Counted from the stretch's first letter, positions 1 to 8,874 are shown. The stretch is 47,767 nt of DNA from Candidatus Abyssobacteria bacterium SURF_5 (GCA_003598085.1 QZKU01000048.1:1-47767); one strand, 5' to 3'. Made by a program: numbers and translations. The notes: generated by a model not told the origin, from the sequence alone.

Positions 1-1
1 G

Positions 2-85
2 GACTACTGGTCGAGCGGAAGCACGACCTATATCGTCCTTGCCGGCTTTACACCCGGATCGGGCGAAACGCCTCCGGAAGAGTGA
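2..85 (+). CDS. dsrD: DsrD, C-terminal end (partial)
   Basis: Only the last 27 codons are in the window; the gene starts upstream. The reading frame contains DYWSSGSTT, which matches the conserved EYWSSGSTT segment near the end of DsrD, the small (about 78-residue) winged-helix protein encoded beside dsrAB. DsrD is reported to activate the sulfite reductase DsrAB and is characteristic of organisms that run the pathway reductively. The tail after the motif (GFTPGSGETPPEE) is poorly conserved, as is usual for the family. The position, directly upstream of dsrN and dsrC, supports the call and implies that dsrAB lies just to the left of the window. Confidence 0.85.
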   Translation, partial: DYWSSGSTTYIVLAGFTPGSGETPPEE

Positions 86-124
86 GAACCCTCTTCCCAG
101 TTCCCCGTTAGCTGGTAAGACGAG

Positions 125-1582
125 TTGAAAACTGCCATGGTTTCGTTTGAAACAAATATAACGTGCCCCCGCGTTGTAATAAGCGGGTTGAGCGGTGGGT
201 CGGGCAAAACTGTTATTGCTCTCGGCCTCATTGAACTATGTCGGCGGAAGGGCCTTGTGGTAGCGCCGTTCAAAAAGGGGCCCGACTATATCGACGTTGC
301 GTGGCACGCTCTGTCGGCCGGCCGCCCCAGTTATAACTTGGACACCTTCTTAATGGATTCTGAGGATATCCTTCTTAAGGTTGAGGCGCGTACTCGCCTC
401 GCGGATATCGCTATTATCGAAGGGAACCGGGGCCTGTTTGACGGGATGGATGCCAGCGGAACTCACAGCACGGCCGAGCTCGCGAAACTGATCGGCGCCC
501 CCGTCCTTTTGGTGTTGAATTGCACCAAGATCACGCGAACGGTTGCGGCGATCGTGCTGGGATGCAAACTGATGGATACGCAGGTGAATCTGGCGGGCGT
601 AATCCTCAATCAGGTGGCTAATATCCGGCAGGAATCGCTTATTCGAGCCGCCGTCGAACAGGAAACGGGAATACCTGTTGTTGGGGCGATCCCTCGAATC
701 AAGGATTTTTCGCTCTCGGAGCGTCATCTCGGTCTGTTGCCGCCCGAGGAACATCCTCTCGCAAAAATGACGCTCGAGCGGCTTCATGACGTAATTGCGC
801 CGAATCTTGATTCGGATGCCGTATTTCGAATTGCAACGTCGTCGCTGCCGCTTGCAATTCCGGCCCTGAGGAGCAACGGCTGCGGAGGCGCTGTTGAAGG
901 GGCGCCACGCATCGGGGTGTTCAGAGATTCGGCATTTACCTTTTACTATCCGGAAAACCTTGAGGCACTCGAGCGTTGTGGAGCGCGGCTGGTTGAGATC
1001 AGTGGGCTCCATGACAGAAAACTGCCGCAGGTTGATGCTATATATATCGGTGGTGGGTTCCCTGAGACCCACGCACGCGAGCTGGCTCAAAATGAGTCGT
1101 TGCGGGCGGCGGTCAAGCAGGAGGTTGAAAACGGGTTGCCGGTTTATGCCGAGTGCGGCGGCTTGATCTATCTGGGAGAGACGCTTGAATTCGGCGGTGA
1201 AACGTATCCCATGGCAGGCGTTTTTCCGGTTGGATTCAGCATAAAGCGCAAGCCCCAGGGGCATGGATATGTTGTCGTTGAAATCGACAAACCGAATCCG
1301 TATTTTTCAGTGGGAACAATCCTTCGAGGGCACGAATTCCATTATGCAGCCGTGCAGAAATATGATCCAGCCGAGGTGGGAACGATTTTCCAGGTGAAAC
1401 GCGGCTATGGCTTCGACTGCGGTCGCGACGGCCTGCTTTACAAGAATGTCCTCGCTTCCTTCTGCCATATCCATGCGACGGGTGAGAAGAAATGGGCCGA
1501 GGCCGTGGTTCGACTGGCTGCGCGCAGGATGCTGAGCGGCGGCCGCTTGGAAAATACGATGGAGGTAAATCGCGCTTTCTGA
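125..1582 (+). CDS. dsrN: DsrN: cobyrinate a,c-diamide synthase-like sirohaem amidase
   Basis: CobB/CbiA-family glutamine amidotransferase of 485 residues. The N-terminal ATP-binding domain has a P-loop GLSGGSGKT at residues 21-29 and the FKKGPDYIDVAWH motif. The C-terminal class I glutaminase-like domain has GGGFPE, the nucleophile Cys344 in AECGGLIYLG, and a later FHYAAV histidine. In dsr loci this protein is DsrN, proposed to amidate the sirohaem of DsrAB to siroamide; true cobalamin biosynthesis cannot be excluded from sequence, but no other cob/cbi genes are nearby. The start is uncertain: 125 is TTG, and the ATG at 137 is an alternative that keeps the P-loop; neither has a strong Shine-Dalgarno site. 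It lies 39 nt after dsrD. Confidence 0.88.
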   Translation: MKTAMVSFETNITCPRVVISGLSGGSGKTVIALGLIELCRRKGLVVAPFKKGPDYIDVAWHALSAGRPSYNLDTFLMDSEDILLKVEARTRLADIAIIEGNRGLFDGMDASGTHSTAELAKLIGAPVLLVLNCTKITRTVAAIVLGCKLMDTQVNLAGVILNQVANIRQESLIRAAVEQETGIPVVGAIPRIKDFSLSERHLGLLPPEEHPLAKMTLERLHDVIAPNLDSDAVFRIATSSLPLAIPALRSNGCGGAVEGAPRIGVFRDSAFTFYYPENLEALERCGARLVEISGLHDRKLPQVDAIYIGGGFPETHARELAQNESLRAAVKQEVENGLPVYAECGGLIYLGETLEFGGETYPMAGVFPVGFSIKRKPQGHGYVVVEIDKPNPYFSVGTILRGHEFHYAAVQKYDPAEVGTIFQVKRGYGFDCGRDGLLYKNVLASFCHIHATGEKKWAEAVVRLAARRMLSGGRLENTMEVNRAF

Positions 1583-1597
1583 GGAATTGGCTGGAGA

Positions 1598-2461
1598 ATG
1601 AACGACCTGCGCATTGCAGCGGTTGTTATGCAGTCCGGGTTCGGAGAAGTTGATGCAAACCTGGAAAAGATGAGACAGTTCGTGAGACAGGCATCGGCAT
1701 GTGACGCCGATCTTGTCTGTTTTCCAGAAATGAACATTACCGGATATGCATTGACGAAGAAAATGGAGCAATATGCCGAGCCGATCCCGGGGCCAAGCAC
1801 TCGACAAGTGCAGCGGATGGCCAGAGAATTCGGGATCGTCATCCTCGCCGGCTTGCCCGAGAAGACGGCGCGGGGATCTGTCGCGATCACGCAGGTTGTC
1901 GTGACACCGAATGGCCGTATGGGGAAGTACTGTAAACTTCATCTTTCGCGGGGCGAGCGGAAGTTTTTTGAGGGTGGCAACCGGATTCCGACATTCAGGC
2001 TCGGCAGGACCACTTTCGGGGTGCAGTTATGTTACGATGCGCATTTCCCGGAACTCAGCACACTGCTTGCGTTGAAGGGGGCGGAGGTCCTGTTTGTGCC
2101 GCATGCGTCGCCGCCTCCGGAATCGCCCGATCAGAAGCGCGGCCGGTGGCTGCGTTACCTTGCGGCCCGGGCATACGATAACAGCGTGTATCTGGTTGCC
2201 TGTAACCAGACTGGAGACGGCGGCGCAGGCATTAAATTCACCGGTGTCGCGCTGGTGCTGGACCCGCGCGGGGAAGTCCTGGGAGAGACTTCGGGCGAGG
2301 AAGAAAGAATGCTGATTGCGGACCTCAAAGCTGACGCTCTGGCAAAAGTGCGCAAGGCGAGAGTCGGCTTTTTCCTGGCCAATCGCAGGCCGGAACTGTA
2401 TGAGGGGCTTTCCGCTCACGCTATCAGGAAAATGGTCTGGAGAAAAGGGAGAAAAGTGTAG
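1598..2461 (+). CDS. Carbon-nitrogen hydrolase (nitrilase superfamily)
   Basis: A 287-residue protein with the complete nitrilase-superfamily triad: Glu44 in CFPEMNITGY, Lys113 in YCKLHLSRGE and Cys145 in VQLCYDAHFPE. Family members hydrolyse amides, nitriles or carbamoyl groups, or supply ammonia as the glutaminase part of synthetases. The substrate cannot be read from sequence. No signal peptide is visible, so it is probably cytoplasmic. It begins 15 nt after the dsrN stop, behind a GGAG-like site (1592-1596), and precedes dsrC by about 80 nt, so it is probably cotranscribed with the dsr genes. A role with DsrN in amide chemistry on sirohaem, or in ammonia handling, is inference from position only. 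Confidence 0.85.
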   Translation: MNDLRIAAVVMQSGFGEVDANLEKMRQFVRQASACDADLVCFPEMNITGYALTKKMEQYAEPIPGPSTRQVQRMAREFGIVILAGLPEKTARGSVAITQVVVTPNGRMGKYCKLHLSRGERKFFEGGNRIPTFRLGRTTFGVQLCYDAHFPELSTLLALKGAEVLFVPHASPPPESPDQKRGRWLRYLAARAYDNSVYLVACNQTGDGGAGIKFTGVALVLDPRGEVLGETSGEEERMLIADLKADALAKVRKARVGFFLANRRPELYEGLSAHAIRKMVWRKGRKV

Positions 2462-2542
2462 GGTGAAGGCAATTACGGACTGATATGGGATATTTTTCCC
2501 ATGAGGCAATGAAGGTGCTCATTTTCAGAAAGGAAAGAGAGA

Positions 2543-2860
2543 ATGGGATCAATCGTATTAGCGGGGAAAACATTTGACGTCGACGAAGATGGATTTCTTC
2601 AGAACCCGGAGCTGTGGGATGACGAGGTCGCCGCAGCTTTCGCACCCACTGAGGGAATTCAGGCTATGACGGACGAACATTGGAAAGTAGTCCATTACAT
2701 CCGCGACTACTACCTGAAATTCGGGGTTGCCCCTATGATTCGCAAGCTCTGCAAGGAGACCGGCTGCAATTTGAAGAAGATTTACGAGTTGTTCCCGTCA
2801 GGGCCGGCGAAAGGCGCTTGCAAGATTGCAGGTCTTCCCAAGCCGACGGGTTGCGTATAG
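2543..2860 (+). CDS. dsrC: DsrC: sulfur carrier / DsrAB trisulfide partner
   Basis: 105 residues, the usual DsrC length. It carries both functional cysteines of the swinging C-terminal arm: Cys93 and the penultimate Cys104 (ending TGCV), separated by ten residues as in genuine DsrC (TusE-type homologues lack Cys93). In sulfate reducers DsrC takes up sulfur during sulfite reduction by DsrAB to form a trisulfide between the two cysteines, which is then reduced through the DsrMKJOP complex. The motif MIRKLCKETG in the middle is typical. An AGGAAAGAGAG ribosome-binding region lies just upstream of the ATG. DsrK, encoded 2 kb downstream, is the expected redox partner. Confidence 0.97.
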   Translation: MGSIVLAGKTFDVDEDGFLQNPELWDDEVAAAFAPTEGIQAMTDEHWKVVHYIRDYYLKFGVAPMIRKLCKETGCNLKKIYELFPSGPAKGACKIAGLPKPTGCV

Positions 2861-3214
2861 GCGAAAGACTTATTGCTGGGATGCCGCGTTTCGAACAAGC
2901 GCGGTATCCCGGTGGTGCACCATCTTCCGCATGCCCCTTCTCTCCGGTGGCCAAGTTGCATACGGAGCAGCTCATCGGCTGCTGATTCATGATAACCCGG
3001 GAAGGGGTTATGCGGCGCCCCAAAGATGGAAAGGCGGCAGCTTCTGCGGCAGCCTTCGCAAAAGAGGTATCCTTATTGGGAGGTATTCCAGCCAAAAGGA
3101 ATTTTTCATCCCTTTAGGGGCAATTTGTACGACACGTTACTGCCGTGGTAACACACTGCGCGAAATACCAGTGGGAGGATTCTATGCCCCTGGTCGCAGC
3201 CGGTGACACATTTT
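2861..3214 (+). other. Intergenic region dsrC-RsbRD gene, with inverted repeats
   Basis: A 354-nt gap in an otherwise tight cluster. It holds a hairpin with 7-bp arms ATAACCC (2992-2998) and GGGTTAT (3005-3011) around a 6-nt loop, not followed by a U-tract, and a smaller inverted repeat GTTAC/GTAAC (3136-3140, 3148-3152). A strong GGGAGG (3173-3178) precedes an ATG at 3183 that opens a 22-codon frame overlapping the start of the next gene, a possible leader peptide. No convincing -35/-10 pair was found. It may hold the promoter or a processing site for dsrMKJOP. Confidence 0.4.
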
Positions 3215-3781
3215 ATGGATCTGAGAACGCTCCTCACGGAGAAACGCTCTGAAATCGTCGCAAAGTGGGCGCGACTGGTTTTTGAGACATATGCGCCGGA
3301 GACGTCTCGTTTTCTGAAAGGAGAAAAAGACCGGTTCGCTAACCCCGTGGGCGATGCTCTTACGCGGGGAGTGGAAGCGGTATACGATTATCTCCTAAGC
3401 GGAACTGATTCGGAGCAAGTATTACGGCATCTGGATGACATCATTCGGATAAAGGCGGTTCAGGATTTTACCCCGGCCGAGGCGCTTGATTTTCTCTTCA
3501 GATTGAAAGCGGTTGTGAGAGAGGAAGCAGATCCTTTTCTCCGGGAGAACGCGCTTTCCGTGCGGGAGTTGCTTGAATTTGAAACCAGGCTGGACAATCT
3601 GGCTCTTCAGGGATTTACGCTCTTTATGAAGTGTCGGGAGAAAATTTACGATCTGAAAGCAAGCCAGGTGAAGGACCGGACGTTTCGGCTGTTGAAAAGA
3701 GCGAATCTTGTCGTGGAGATCCCCGACCCCGAGGAGGGTCCCGGCGACGTGGAGAATATAAAGCGAGGTAAGGGTTCATGA
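3215..3781 (+). CDS. RsbRD N-terminal-like sensor domain protein upstream of dsrM
   Basis: A 188-residue soluble protein that resembles the RsbRD (RsbT co-antagonist) N-terminal domain, a helical globin-like sensor fold; a gene of this type directly precedes dsrM in several sulfate reducers. The diagnostic stretch is LLTEKRSEIVAKWARLVFET followed by FLKGEKDRFANPVGDAL. No catalytic motif or transmembrane helix is visible. I prefer the ATG at 3215 because homologues begin at this MDL; an in-frame GTG at 3203 is possible, and the nearest strong ribosome-binding site (3173-3178) is too far from either. The stop overlaps the dsrM ATG (ATGA at 3778), implying translational coupling. Function is unknown; a regulatory or assembly role for the Dsr membrane complex is inference. 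Confidence 0.75.
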   Translation: MDLRTLLTEKRSEIVAKWARLVFETYAPETSRFLKGEKDRFANPVGDALTRGVEAVYDYLLSGTDSEQVLRHLDDIIRIKAVQDFTPAEALDFLFRLKAVVREEADPFLRENALSVRELLEFETRLDNLALQGFTLFMKCREKIYDLKASQVKDRTFRLLKRANLVVEIPDPEEGPGDVENIKRGKGS

Positions 3782-4815
3782 AAATCTTCCTTCCCCTCAT
3801 CGCGGTTTTGGCGCTGGTAGGTATTGCACTCGCGGGGGTGGAACTGGCGAATCTGCAAGTATTTTTCGGGATTGTCATTCCCTATGCGGCGCTCGCCGTC
3901 TTTCTCGGCGGACTCGTATATCGGGTCTTGAAATGGGCGCGCTCGCCTGTTCCTTTCCGCATCACACTGTCGTGTGGTCAACAGAAAACGCATCCGTGGA
4001 TAAAGTCGAGCACCCTTGATAATCCGCACTCAACCGCAGGAGTCATCGGGCGGATGGCGCTTGAAATTCTTTTCTTCAGGTCGCTGTTCAGAAACACTCG
4101 GCTCGAGCTCAGGAAAGGGCCAAAGCTTTCCTATGAATGGGAGAAGTGGCTGTGGCTGGCGGCGCTCGCCTTCCACTACGCGTTCCTGATGATCCTTCTC
4201 AGGCATTTGCGCTTTTTTACCGTGCCGGTGCCCTTCTTCGTTAATGCGCTGGATCAGTTGGACGGATTCTTCCAGATCAGTGTGCCCGCACTGTATTTGA
4301 GTGATATCATTCTCGTGGCTGCGGCCACCTATCTGTTCCTGCGAAGAATCGTCATACCGCAGATCAAGTATATTTCGCTGCCGGCGGATTACTTCCCCCT
4401 GTTTCTGATTCTTGGGCTGGCGACTTCCGGCATCTTGATGCGCTATTTGCTGAGAGTGGATGTTGAAGCGATCAAGGAGCTCACGATAGGACTGGCTGCA
4501 TTCAGACCGGTTGTTCCCGCCGGAATCGGTTCGCTGTTCTACGTTCATCTGTTTCTCGTCAGCGTGCTGTTTGCATATTTCCCTTTCAGCAAGCTGATGC
4601 ATTTGGGGGGCATCTTCCTGAGCCCGACCCGGAACCTGGCGAACAATAACCGCATGCGCAGGCATATCAATCCCTGGAATTATCCTGTCAAGGTTCACAC
4701 TTATGATGAGTATGAGGAAGAGTTCAGGGACAAGATGCAGGCTGCCGGACTGCCTCTGGAAAGAGAGGCTTCCGGTGATTTGAAACCGGCCGGGCTGCCT
4801 TTGGAAAAGGAGTGA
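3778..4815 (+). CDS. dsrM: DsrM: cytochrome b subunit of DsrMKJOP
   Basis: A 345-residue integral membrane protein of the NarI-like dihaem cytochrome b family. Hydrophobic segments lie at the N-terminus (LPLIAVLALVGIALAGV), around residues 30-50 and in four further helices, including WLWLAALAFHYAFLMILL and SLFYVHLFLVSVLFAYFPFSKLMH, whose histidines are likely haem ligands. DsrM exchanges electrons between the menaquinone pool and DsrK. The cytoplasmic tail ends with an imperfect duplication (AAGLPLERE and PAGLPLEKE, 14 residues apart), which looks like a short local repeat unique to this copy. It is coupled to the preceding gene by ATGA; dsrK begins 2 nt after its stop. Confidence 0.95.
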   Translation: MKIFLPLIAVLALVGIALAGVELANLQVFFGIVIPYAALAVFLGGLVYRVLKWARSPVPFRITLSCGQQKTHPWIKSSTLDNPHSTAGVIGRMALEILFFRSLFRNTRLELRKGPKLSYEWEKWLWLAALAFHYAFLMILLRHLRFFTVPVPFFVNALDQLDGFFQISVPALYLSDIILVAAATYLFLRRIVIPQIKYISLPADYFPLFLILGLATSGILMRYLLRVDVEAIKELTIGLAAFRPVVPAGIGSLFYVHLFLVSVLFAYFPFSKLMHLGGIFLSPTRNLANNNRMRRHINPWNYPVKVHTYDEYEEEFRDKMQAAGLPLEREASGDLKPAGLPLEKE

Positions 4816-4817
4816 CA

Positions 4818-6446
4818 ATGTCAGATATTCCAGAAAGCATTCCAAAACCGGAACAGCTGGGAGTGATCGATCAGCAGTTGCCTCGCAGCGACTGGATGGA
4901 TACGCCTGTTGTATTCAAACACGGCAGCTACTGCTACAGCGCAAAATCCAAATTCATGAGCTATCTGGACCTGCCGAACCCGCGGGACTGGTCGCCGATG
5001 GATAAGGATTGGAAACTGCCGAATGACTGGCAAAGGATTATCCACGAGGGCCTTCGCGAGAGACTGTCCAAGTATCGTTCGCTCAAGGTGTTCATGGACA
5101 TCTGCGTAAGGTGCGGCGCGTGTGCCGATAAATGTCACTTCTTCATCGGTTCAGGCGACCCCAAGAACATGCCGGTCCTCAGGGCCGAGCTTCTGAGGTC
5201 CGTCTATCGAAAAGATTTCACTACCGCCGGAAAGATTCTCGGGAAGATTGCGGGCGCACGGGAACTGACGGTGGACGTGCTGAAGGAATGGTACTACTAC
5301 TTCTATCAGTGCACGGAATGCCGCCGCTGCTCTGTTTTCTGCCCATACGGGATCGATACCGCCGAGATCACCATGCTCGCGCGCGAGCTGCTGAATCTGG
5401 TCGGCCTGAACATCGGGTGGACGATCGAGCCGTGCGCCAACTGCTTCCGCACCGGCAATCATCTTGGCATCCAGCCGCACGGATTCGCAGACAGTATTGA
5501 GTTTGCCGTTGACGAGCTCGAGGAGATCACTGGGATTCGGGTCGACGCCCCGATAAACAAGAAGGGCGCGGAGATCCTCTTTATCACGCCCTCAGCCGAT
5601 TATTTTGCCTCTCCGCATTATTACACGCTGCTGGGGTATCTCGCCCTGTTCCACGAGATCGGACTCGACTACACGTGGAGCACGTTTGCCTCCGAGGGCG
5701 GCAACTTCGGCTTGTTCACCTCGCACGAGATGATCAAGCGCTTGAACGCAAAAATGTATGCAGAGGCGAAGCGACTGGGCGTGAAATGGATTCTGGGCGG
5801 AGAGTGCGGCCACATGTGGAGGGTCGTGCACCAGTACATGGATACGATGAACGGCCCGGCCGATTTCCTCCAGGAGCCGGTTTCGCCTATTACCGGGACG
5901 AGGTTCGAGAATGCGCGGTCCACGAAAATGGTCCACATTACGGAATTCACGTCGGACCTGATCCGGAATAACAAACTGAAACTCGATCCCAGCCGGAACA
6001 ATCACTGGAGAGCCACATTCCACGATTCCTGCAATCCGGCCCGAGCGCTCGGCCTGTTCGAGGAGCCAAGATACGTTATCCGCAACGTCTGCAACAACTT
6101 CTTCGAGATGCCCGACAATACCATCCGCGAACAAACCTTCTGCTGCGGCAGCGGCGCGGGTCTGGGCAACGATGAAAACATGGAGATGCGCCTGCGGGGC
6201 GGGCTTCCGCGCGCGAACGCCGTCAGGCACGTGCACGAGAAGCACGGCGTCAATATTCTGCTCTGCATGTGCGCCATCGATAAAGCGACCCTGCCGCCGT
6301 TGATGGAGTATTGGGTGCCAGGAGTCGAGGTGGGCGGTATTCATGAGCTGGTGGCAAATGCGCTGGTGTTAACGGGCGAAAAGGAGAGGACGACCGACGT
6401 ACGCGGCGAGCCCCTCATGAAGGAGGAGGACACGAAGGATGTATGA
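4818..6446 (+). CDS. dsrK: DsrK: HdrD-like catalytic iron-sulfur subunit
   Basis: A 542-residue cytoplasmic-face protein related to heterodisulfide reductase HdrD. Two [4Fe-4S] ferredoxin motifs are seen: CVRCGACADKC (Cys 96, 99, 102, 106) and CTECRRCSVFC (Cys 165, 168, 171, 175). The CCG-type site for the special catalytic [4Fe-4S] cluster includes Cys405 in HDSCNPAR, Cys442-Cys443 in CCGSGAG and the later CMC. DsrK is the proposed site of DsrC trisulfide reduction. I choose the ATG at 4818 because AAAAGGAG ends 5 nt before it; the GTG at 4812 overlaps that site. Its end overlaps dsrJ by 8 nt. Confidence 0.96.
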   Translation: MSDIPESIPKPEQLGVIDQQLPRSDWMDTPVVFKHGSYCYSAKSKFMSYLDLPNPRDWSPMDKDWKLPNDWQRIIHEGLRERLSKYRSLKVFMDICVRCGACADKCHFFIGSGDPKNMPVLRAELLRSVYRKDFTTAGKILGKIAGARELTVDVLKEWYYYFYQCTECRRCSVFCPYGIDTAEITMLARELLNLVGLNIGWTIEPCANCFRTGNHLGIQPHGFADSIEFAVDELEEITGIRVDAPINKKGAEILFITPSADYFASPHYYTLLGYLALFHEIGLDYTWSTFASEGGNFGLFTSHEMIKRLNAKMYAEAKRLGVKWILGGECGHMWRVVHQYMDTMNGPADFLQEPVSPITGTRFENARSTKMVHITEFTSDLIRNNKLKLDPSRNNHWRATFHDSCNPARALGLFEEPRYVIRNVCNNFFEMPDNTIREQTFCCGSGAGLGNDENMEMRLRGGLPRANAVRHVHEKHGVNILLCMCAIDKATLPPLMEYWVPGVEVGGIHELVANALVLTGEKERTTDVRGEPLMKEEDTKDV

Positions 6447-6825
6447 CGGCGGAAAAATCATTGCCGGGTTGGTCATCTTCCTCGGTGTGGTGACTTTCCC
6501 GTTCTGGTACACTCAAGCAAATGAAGAAGCCATTGAGAAACCGCAGTTATTGCTTCCGGCAGACGAGACCGAATGCGTGGAACCCACCGCTTACATGCGG
6601 GCATCTCACATGCAGATGCTCAACGAATGGAGAGACTTCGTCGTTCGGGAGGGACAGGCGACGTACCTGTCCAGCACCGGAAAGATGTACGAGATGAGCC
6701 TCACCCGCACCTGCATGAAGTGCCACACGAGCCGGCAGGAGTTCTGCAACAAGTGTCATGCGTATTCCGGCGTGAGCACTCCGTACTGCTGGGATTGTCA
6801 TGTTGAGCCGAAGGAGAGTGCCTGA
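6439..6825 (+). CDS. dsrJ: DsrJ: triheme cytochrome c
   Basis: 128 residues with one N-terminal membrane anchor (residues about 7-23) and a periplasmic domain with three CXXCH haem c motifs at residues 92-96 (CMKCH), 103-107 (CNKCH) and 117-121 (CWDCH). Cys46, in DETECVEP, is the conserved extra cysteine that in the Allochromatium DsrJ has been implicated as an unusual haem ligand. DsrJ is the periplasmic electron-transfer part of DsrMKJOP. The ATG sits 8 nt inside the dsrK end, after an AAGGAGGAGG ribosome-binding region. The stop overlaps the dsrO ATG. Confidence 0.96.
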   Translation: MYDGGKIIAGLVIFLGVVTFPFWYTQANEEAIEKPQLLLPADETECVEPTAYMRASHMQMLNEWRDFVVREGQATYLSSTGKMYEMSLTRTCMKCHTSRQEFCNKCHAYSGVSTPYCWDCHVEPKESA

Positions 6826-7595
6826 TGAAGAGCCGAAGGAGCTTTCTGAAGATATCCGGGGCCTGCCTTCTCGGGTTGGGAGTGAAACCCGTGCTCAATG
6901 CCTTCGCGCAGGCGGAGCGGATGGAGATCGCGCCGAATCCGAACGCGCTTCGCGCCGGGCGCTGGGCTCTGGTGGTCGATATCACAAAGTGCCGGGACGA
7001 TTGCACCGACTGCATAAACGCCTGCAATCGCGCTCACAATATTCCCGATCTTGGAAGAACGAAAGAGGAAGTGAAATGGATATGGAATGAATCCTACGAG
7101 CACGCTTTCCCGGGCGTTGAGCACGAGTTCGTCGAGGAGCGCGTCAAGCATCAGCCGTTCATGGTGCTGTGCAACCATTGCGATAATCCGCCGTGCGTGC
7201 GCGTGTGCCCGGTTCAGGCCACCTGGAAGCGCGAGGACGGCATCGTAATGATGGACTTCCATCGCTGTATCGGGTGCAGGTGTTGTATGGCCGCGTGCCC
7301 GTATGGATCGAGGAGCTTCAACTGGACCGATCCGCGCCCGTATATTCCCGAGGGGAGGATGAATCCGGACTTCCCGACGAGAACCAAGGGAGTTGTCGAG
7401 AAATGCAATTTCTGCGTCGAGAGGCTCGCAAAGGGACTTCAGCCGGCATGCGTCGAAAGCTGCAGCTCGGGCGTGCTCACCTTCGGAGATCTGGATGATC
7501 CCAATTCTGAGGTGAGGAAAGTCCTTGGAGAGCGTTACTCCATTCAGCGCAAACCCGAGCTTGGAACCAGGCCGAGAGTGTACTATATCCTGTGA
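6825..7595 (+). CDS. dsrO: DsrO: periplasmic ferredoxin-like iron-sulfur subunit
   Basis: 256 residues. The N-terminus is a Tat signal, SRRSFLK followed by a hydrophobic run ([10 protein letters not shown]), so the folded protein is exported with its clusters. Cysteine groups typical of DMSO-reductase B-type subunits follow: [40 protein letters not shown] and [11 protein letters not shown] with a final CVESC. DsrO passes electrons between DsrP in the membrane and DsrJ. Its ATG overlaps the dsrJ TGA (6823-6825); dsrP follows after 7 nt. Confidence 0.96.
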   Translation: MKSRRSFLKISGACLLGLGVKPVLNAFAQAERMEIAPNPNALRAGRWALVVDITKCRDDCTDCINACNRAHNIPDLGRTKEEVKWIWNESYEHAFPGVEHEFVEERVKHQPFMVLCNHCDNPPCVRVCPVQATWKREDGIVMMDFHRCIGCRCCMAACPYGSRSFNWTDPRPYIPEGRMNPDFPTRTKGVVEKCNFCVERLAKGLQPACVESCSSGVLTFGDLDDPNSEVRKVLGERYSIQRKPELGTRPRVYYIL

Positions 7596-7602
7596 GGGAG
7601 CC

Positions 7603-8757
7603 ATGTTGGAAAAAGCTTTTTACGGAAGTCGAAGTTATTACGCGTGGATTCTGTTCTTGCTCATTGTAATCGGGGCGGGCGCCGGCTGCTACGCATATCA
7701 GTTGGTTGACGGCCTTCGCATCACCGGCATGGGCAGAGACATCTCGTGGGGGCTGTACATCGCCCAACTCACCTTCCTGGTTGGCGTGGCGGCGTCGGCG
7801 GTGATGGTCGTCATTCCGTATTATCTGCATAATTACAAAGCATTCGGCAAGATCACCGTTCTGGGAGAATTTCTGGCGGTTTCGGCCGTCACCATGTGCG
7901 GGCTCTTTGTTATCGTCGACCTCGGCACGCCGGCGCGCGCCTTCAACCTGATCCTGTATCCGACCCCCAACTCGATCCTGTTCTGGGATATGATCGTGTT
8001 GAATATGTATCTTGTGCTCAACATCGTGATCGCCTGGAACGTTCTTTCGGCGGAGCGCAAGTCGACGCCGCCTCCCGGATGGGTGAAGCCGCTCATCTAC
8101 CTGTCGATCCCCTGGGCCGTGAGCATTCACACCGTGACCGCTTTTCTCTATGCGGGTCTTCCGGGAAGGCATCTGTGGCTGACCGCAATTTTGGCCGTCC
8201 GCTTCCTGGGATCGGCATTTGCCGCAGGTCCTTCGCTCCTCATACTCCTGTGTCTGCTCGTGAGGAAGGTGAGCAAGTTCGATCCGGGCCGCGAGGCCAT
8301 CCAGAGCCTGGCAAAGATCGTGACGTACGCGCTTATCGCCAGCATATTCTTTGTCGGACTCGAATTCTTTACCGCATACTACAGTCAGGTTCCCGGCCAT
8401 ATACACAGCCTCGAGTACCTGTACTTCGGTCTTGAGGGCCACGCGAAGCTGGTCCCCTGGATGAGGATCTCGGCGCTGCTCGCGATTGTCGCGCTTGTTT
8501 TCCTCGTGAATCCTGCAACGCGGCGGAATGAGAAAACGCTGGCTGTCGCTGCCGCACTCACCTTCATTTCGCTCTGGATCGAGAAAGGGCTTGGCTTGGT
8601 ACTGGCCGGCTTCATTCCCAACCCATTCGAGCATATTACCGAATATTCGCCGACGGCGCCGGAACTCATGATCACGTTCGCTATCTATGCAATTGGATTG
8701 CTGATCCTGACGGTGCTGTATAAGGTGGCCATCTCCGTAAAGGAAGAAGCCGCTTAA
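7603..8757 (+). CDS. dsrP: DsrP: NrfD-family integral membrane quinone-interacting subunit
   Basis: 384 residues, about ten transmembrane helices, NrfD/PsrC family. The early signature [17 protein letters not shown] is typical of DsrP. With DsrO it forms the second quinone-linked module of the complex. The ATG at 7603 is chosen because GAGGGA lies 3-8 nt before it and the protein then starts MLEKAFYGS, as in homologues; the longer in-frame reading from 7525 would lie inside dsrO. It is the last gene of the dsr string: a strong terminator begins 14 nt after the stop. Confidence 0.96.
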   Translation: MLEKAFYGSRSYYAWILFLLIVIGAGAGCYAYQLVDGLRITGMGRDISWGLYIAQLTFLVGVAASAVMVVIPYYLHNYKAFGKITVLGEFLAVSAVTMCGLFVIVDLGTPARAFNLILYPTPNSILFWDMIVLNMYLVLNIVIAWNVLSAERKSTPPPGWVKPLIYLSIPWAVSIHTVTAFLYAGLPGRHLWLTAILAVRFLGSAFAAGPSLLILLCLLVRKVSKFDPGREAIQSLAKIVTYALIASIFFVGLEFFTAYYSQVPGHIHSLEYLYFGLEGHAKLVPWMRISALLAIVALVFLVNPATRRNEKTLAVAAALTFISLWIEKGLGLVLAGFIPNPFEHITEYSPTAPELMITFAIYAIGLLILTVLYKVAISVKEEAA

Positions 8758-8771
8758 GCTGAAAGGAATTG

Positions 8772-8810
8772 GCCCCGCCTGTTTTTTCGCAACCGGCGGG
8801 GCTTTCTCTT
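8772..8810 (+). terminator. Rho-independent terminator after dsrP
   Basis: Perfect 8-bp arms GCCCCGCC (8772-8779) and GGCGGGGC (8795-8802) around a 15-nt loop, followed by TTTCTCTTT. It closes the dsr transcription unit and separates it from the signalling operon. Confidence 0.88.
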
Positions 8811-8865
8811 TGTTTGCTGGGGGTCCCAAGCAACCGCTGGCAACCGCACATACTTTTAAATGCTG

Positions 8866-8874
8866 TGATATAAT
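8866..8874 (+). promoter_or_regulatory. Candidate extended -10 promoter of the sensor operon
   Basis: TGA-TATAAT (8866-8874) is a perfect extended -10 element 45 nt before the GTG at 8920. No good -35 hexamer lies 16-18 nt upstream (around 8846-8852). It follows the dsrP terminator, which fits an independent promoter for the three-gene signalling operon. Confidence 0.5.

Noticed and set aside
350-1264. 304-codon frame on - strand opposite dsrN
   Set aside because: Antisense to the conserved P-loop-to-glutaminase region of DsrN; no recognisable motif.
7477-8829. 450-codon frame on - strand opposite dsrP
   Set aside because: Its translation is the charged complement of a membrane protein; dsrP is unmistakable on the + strand.
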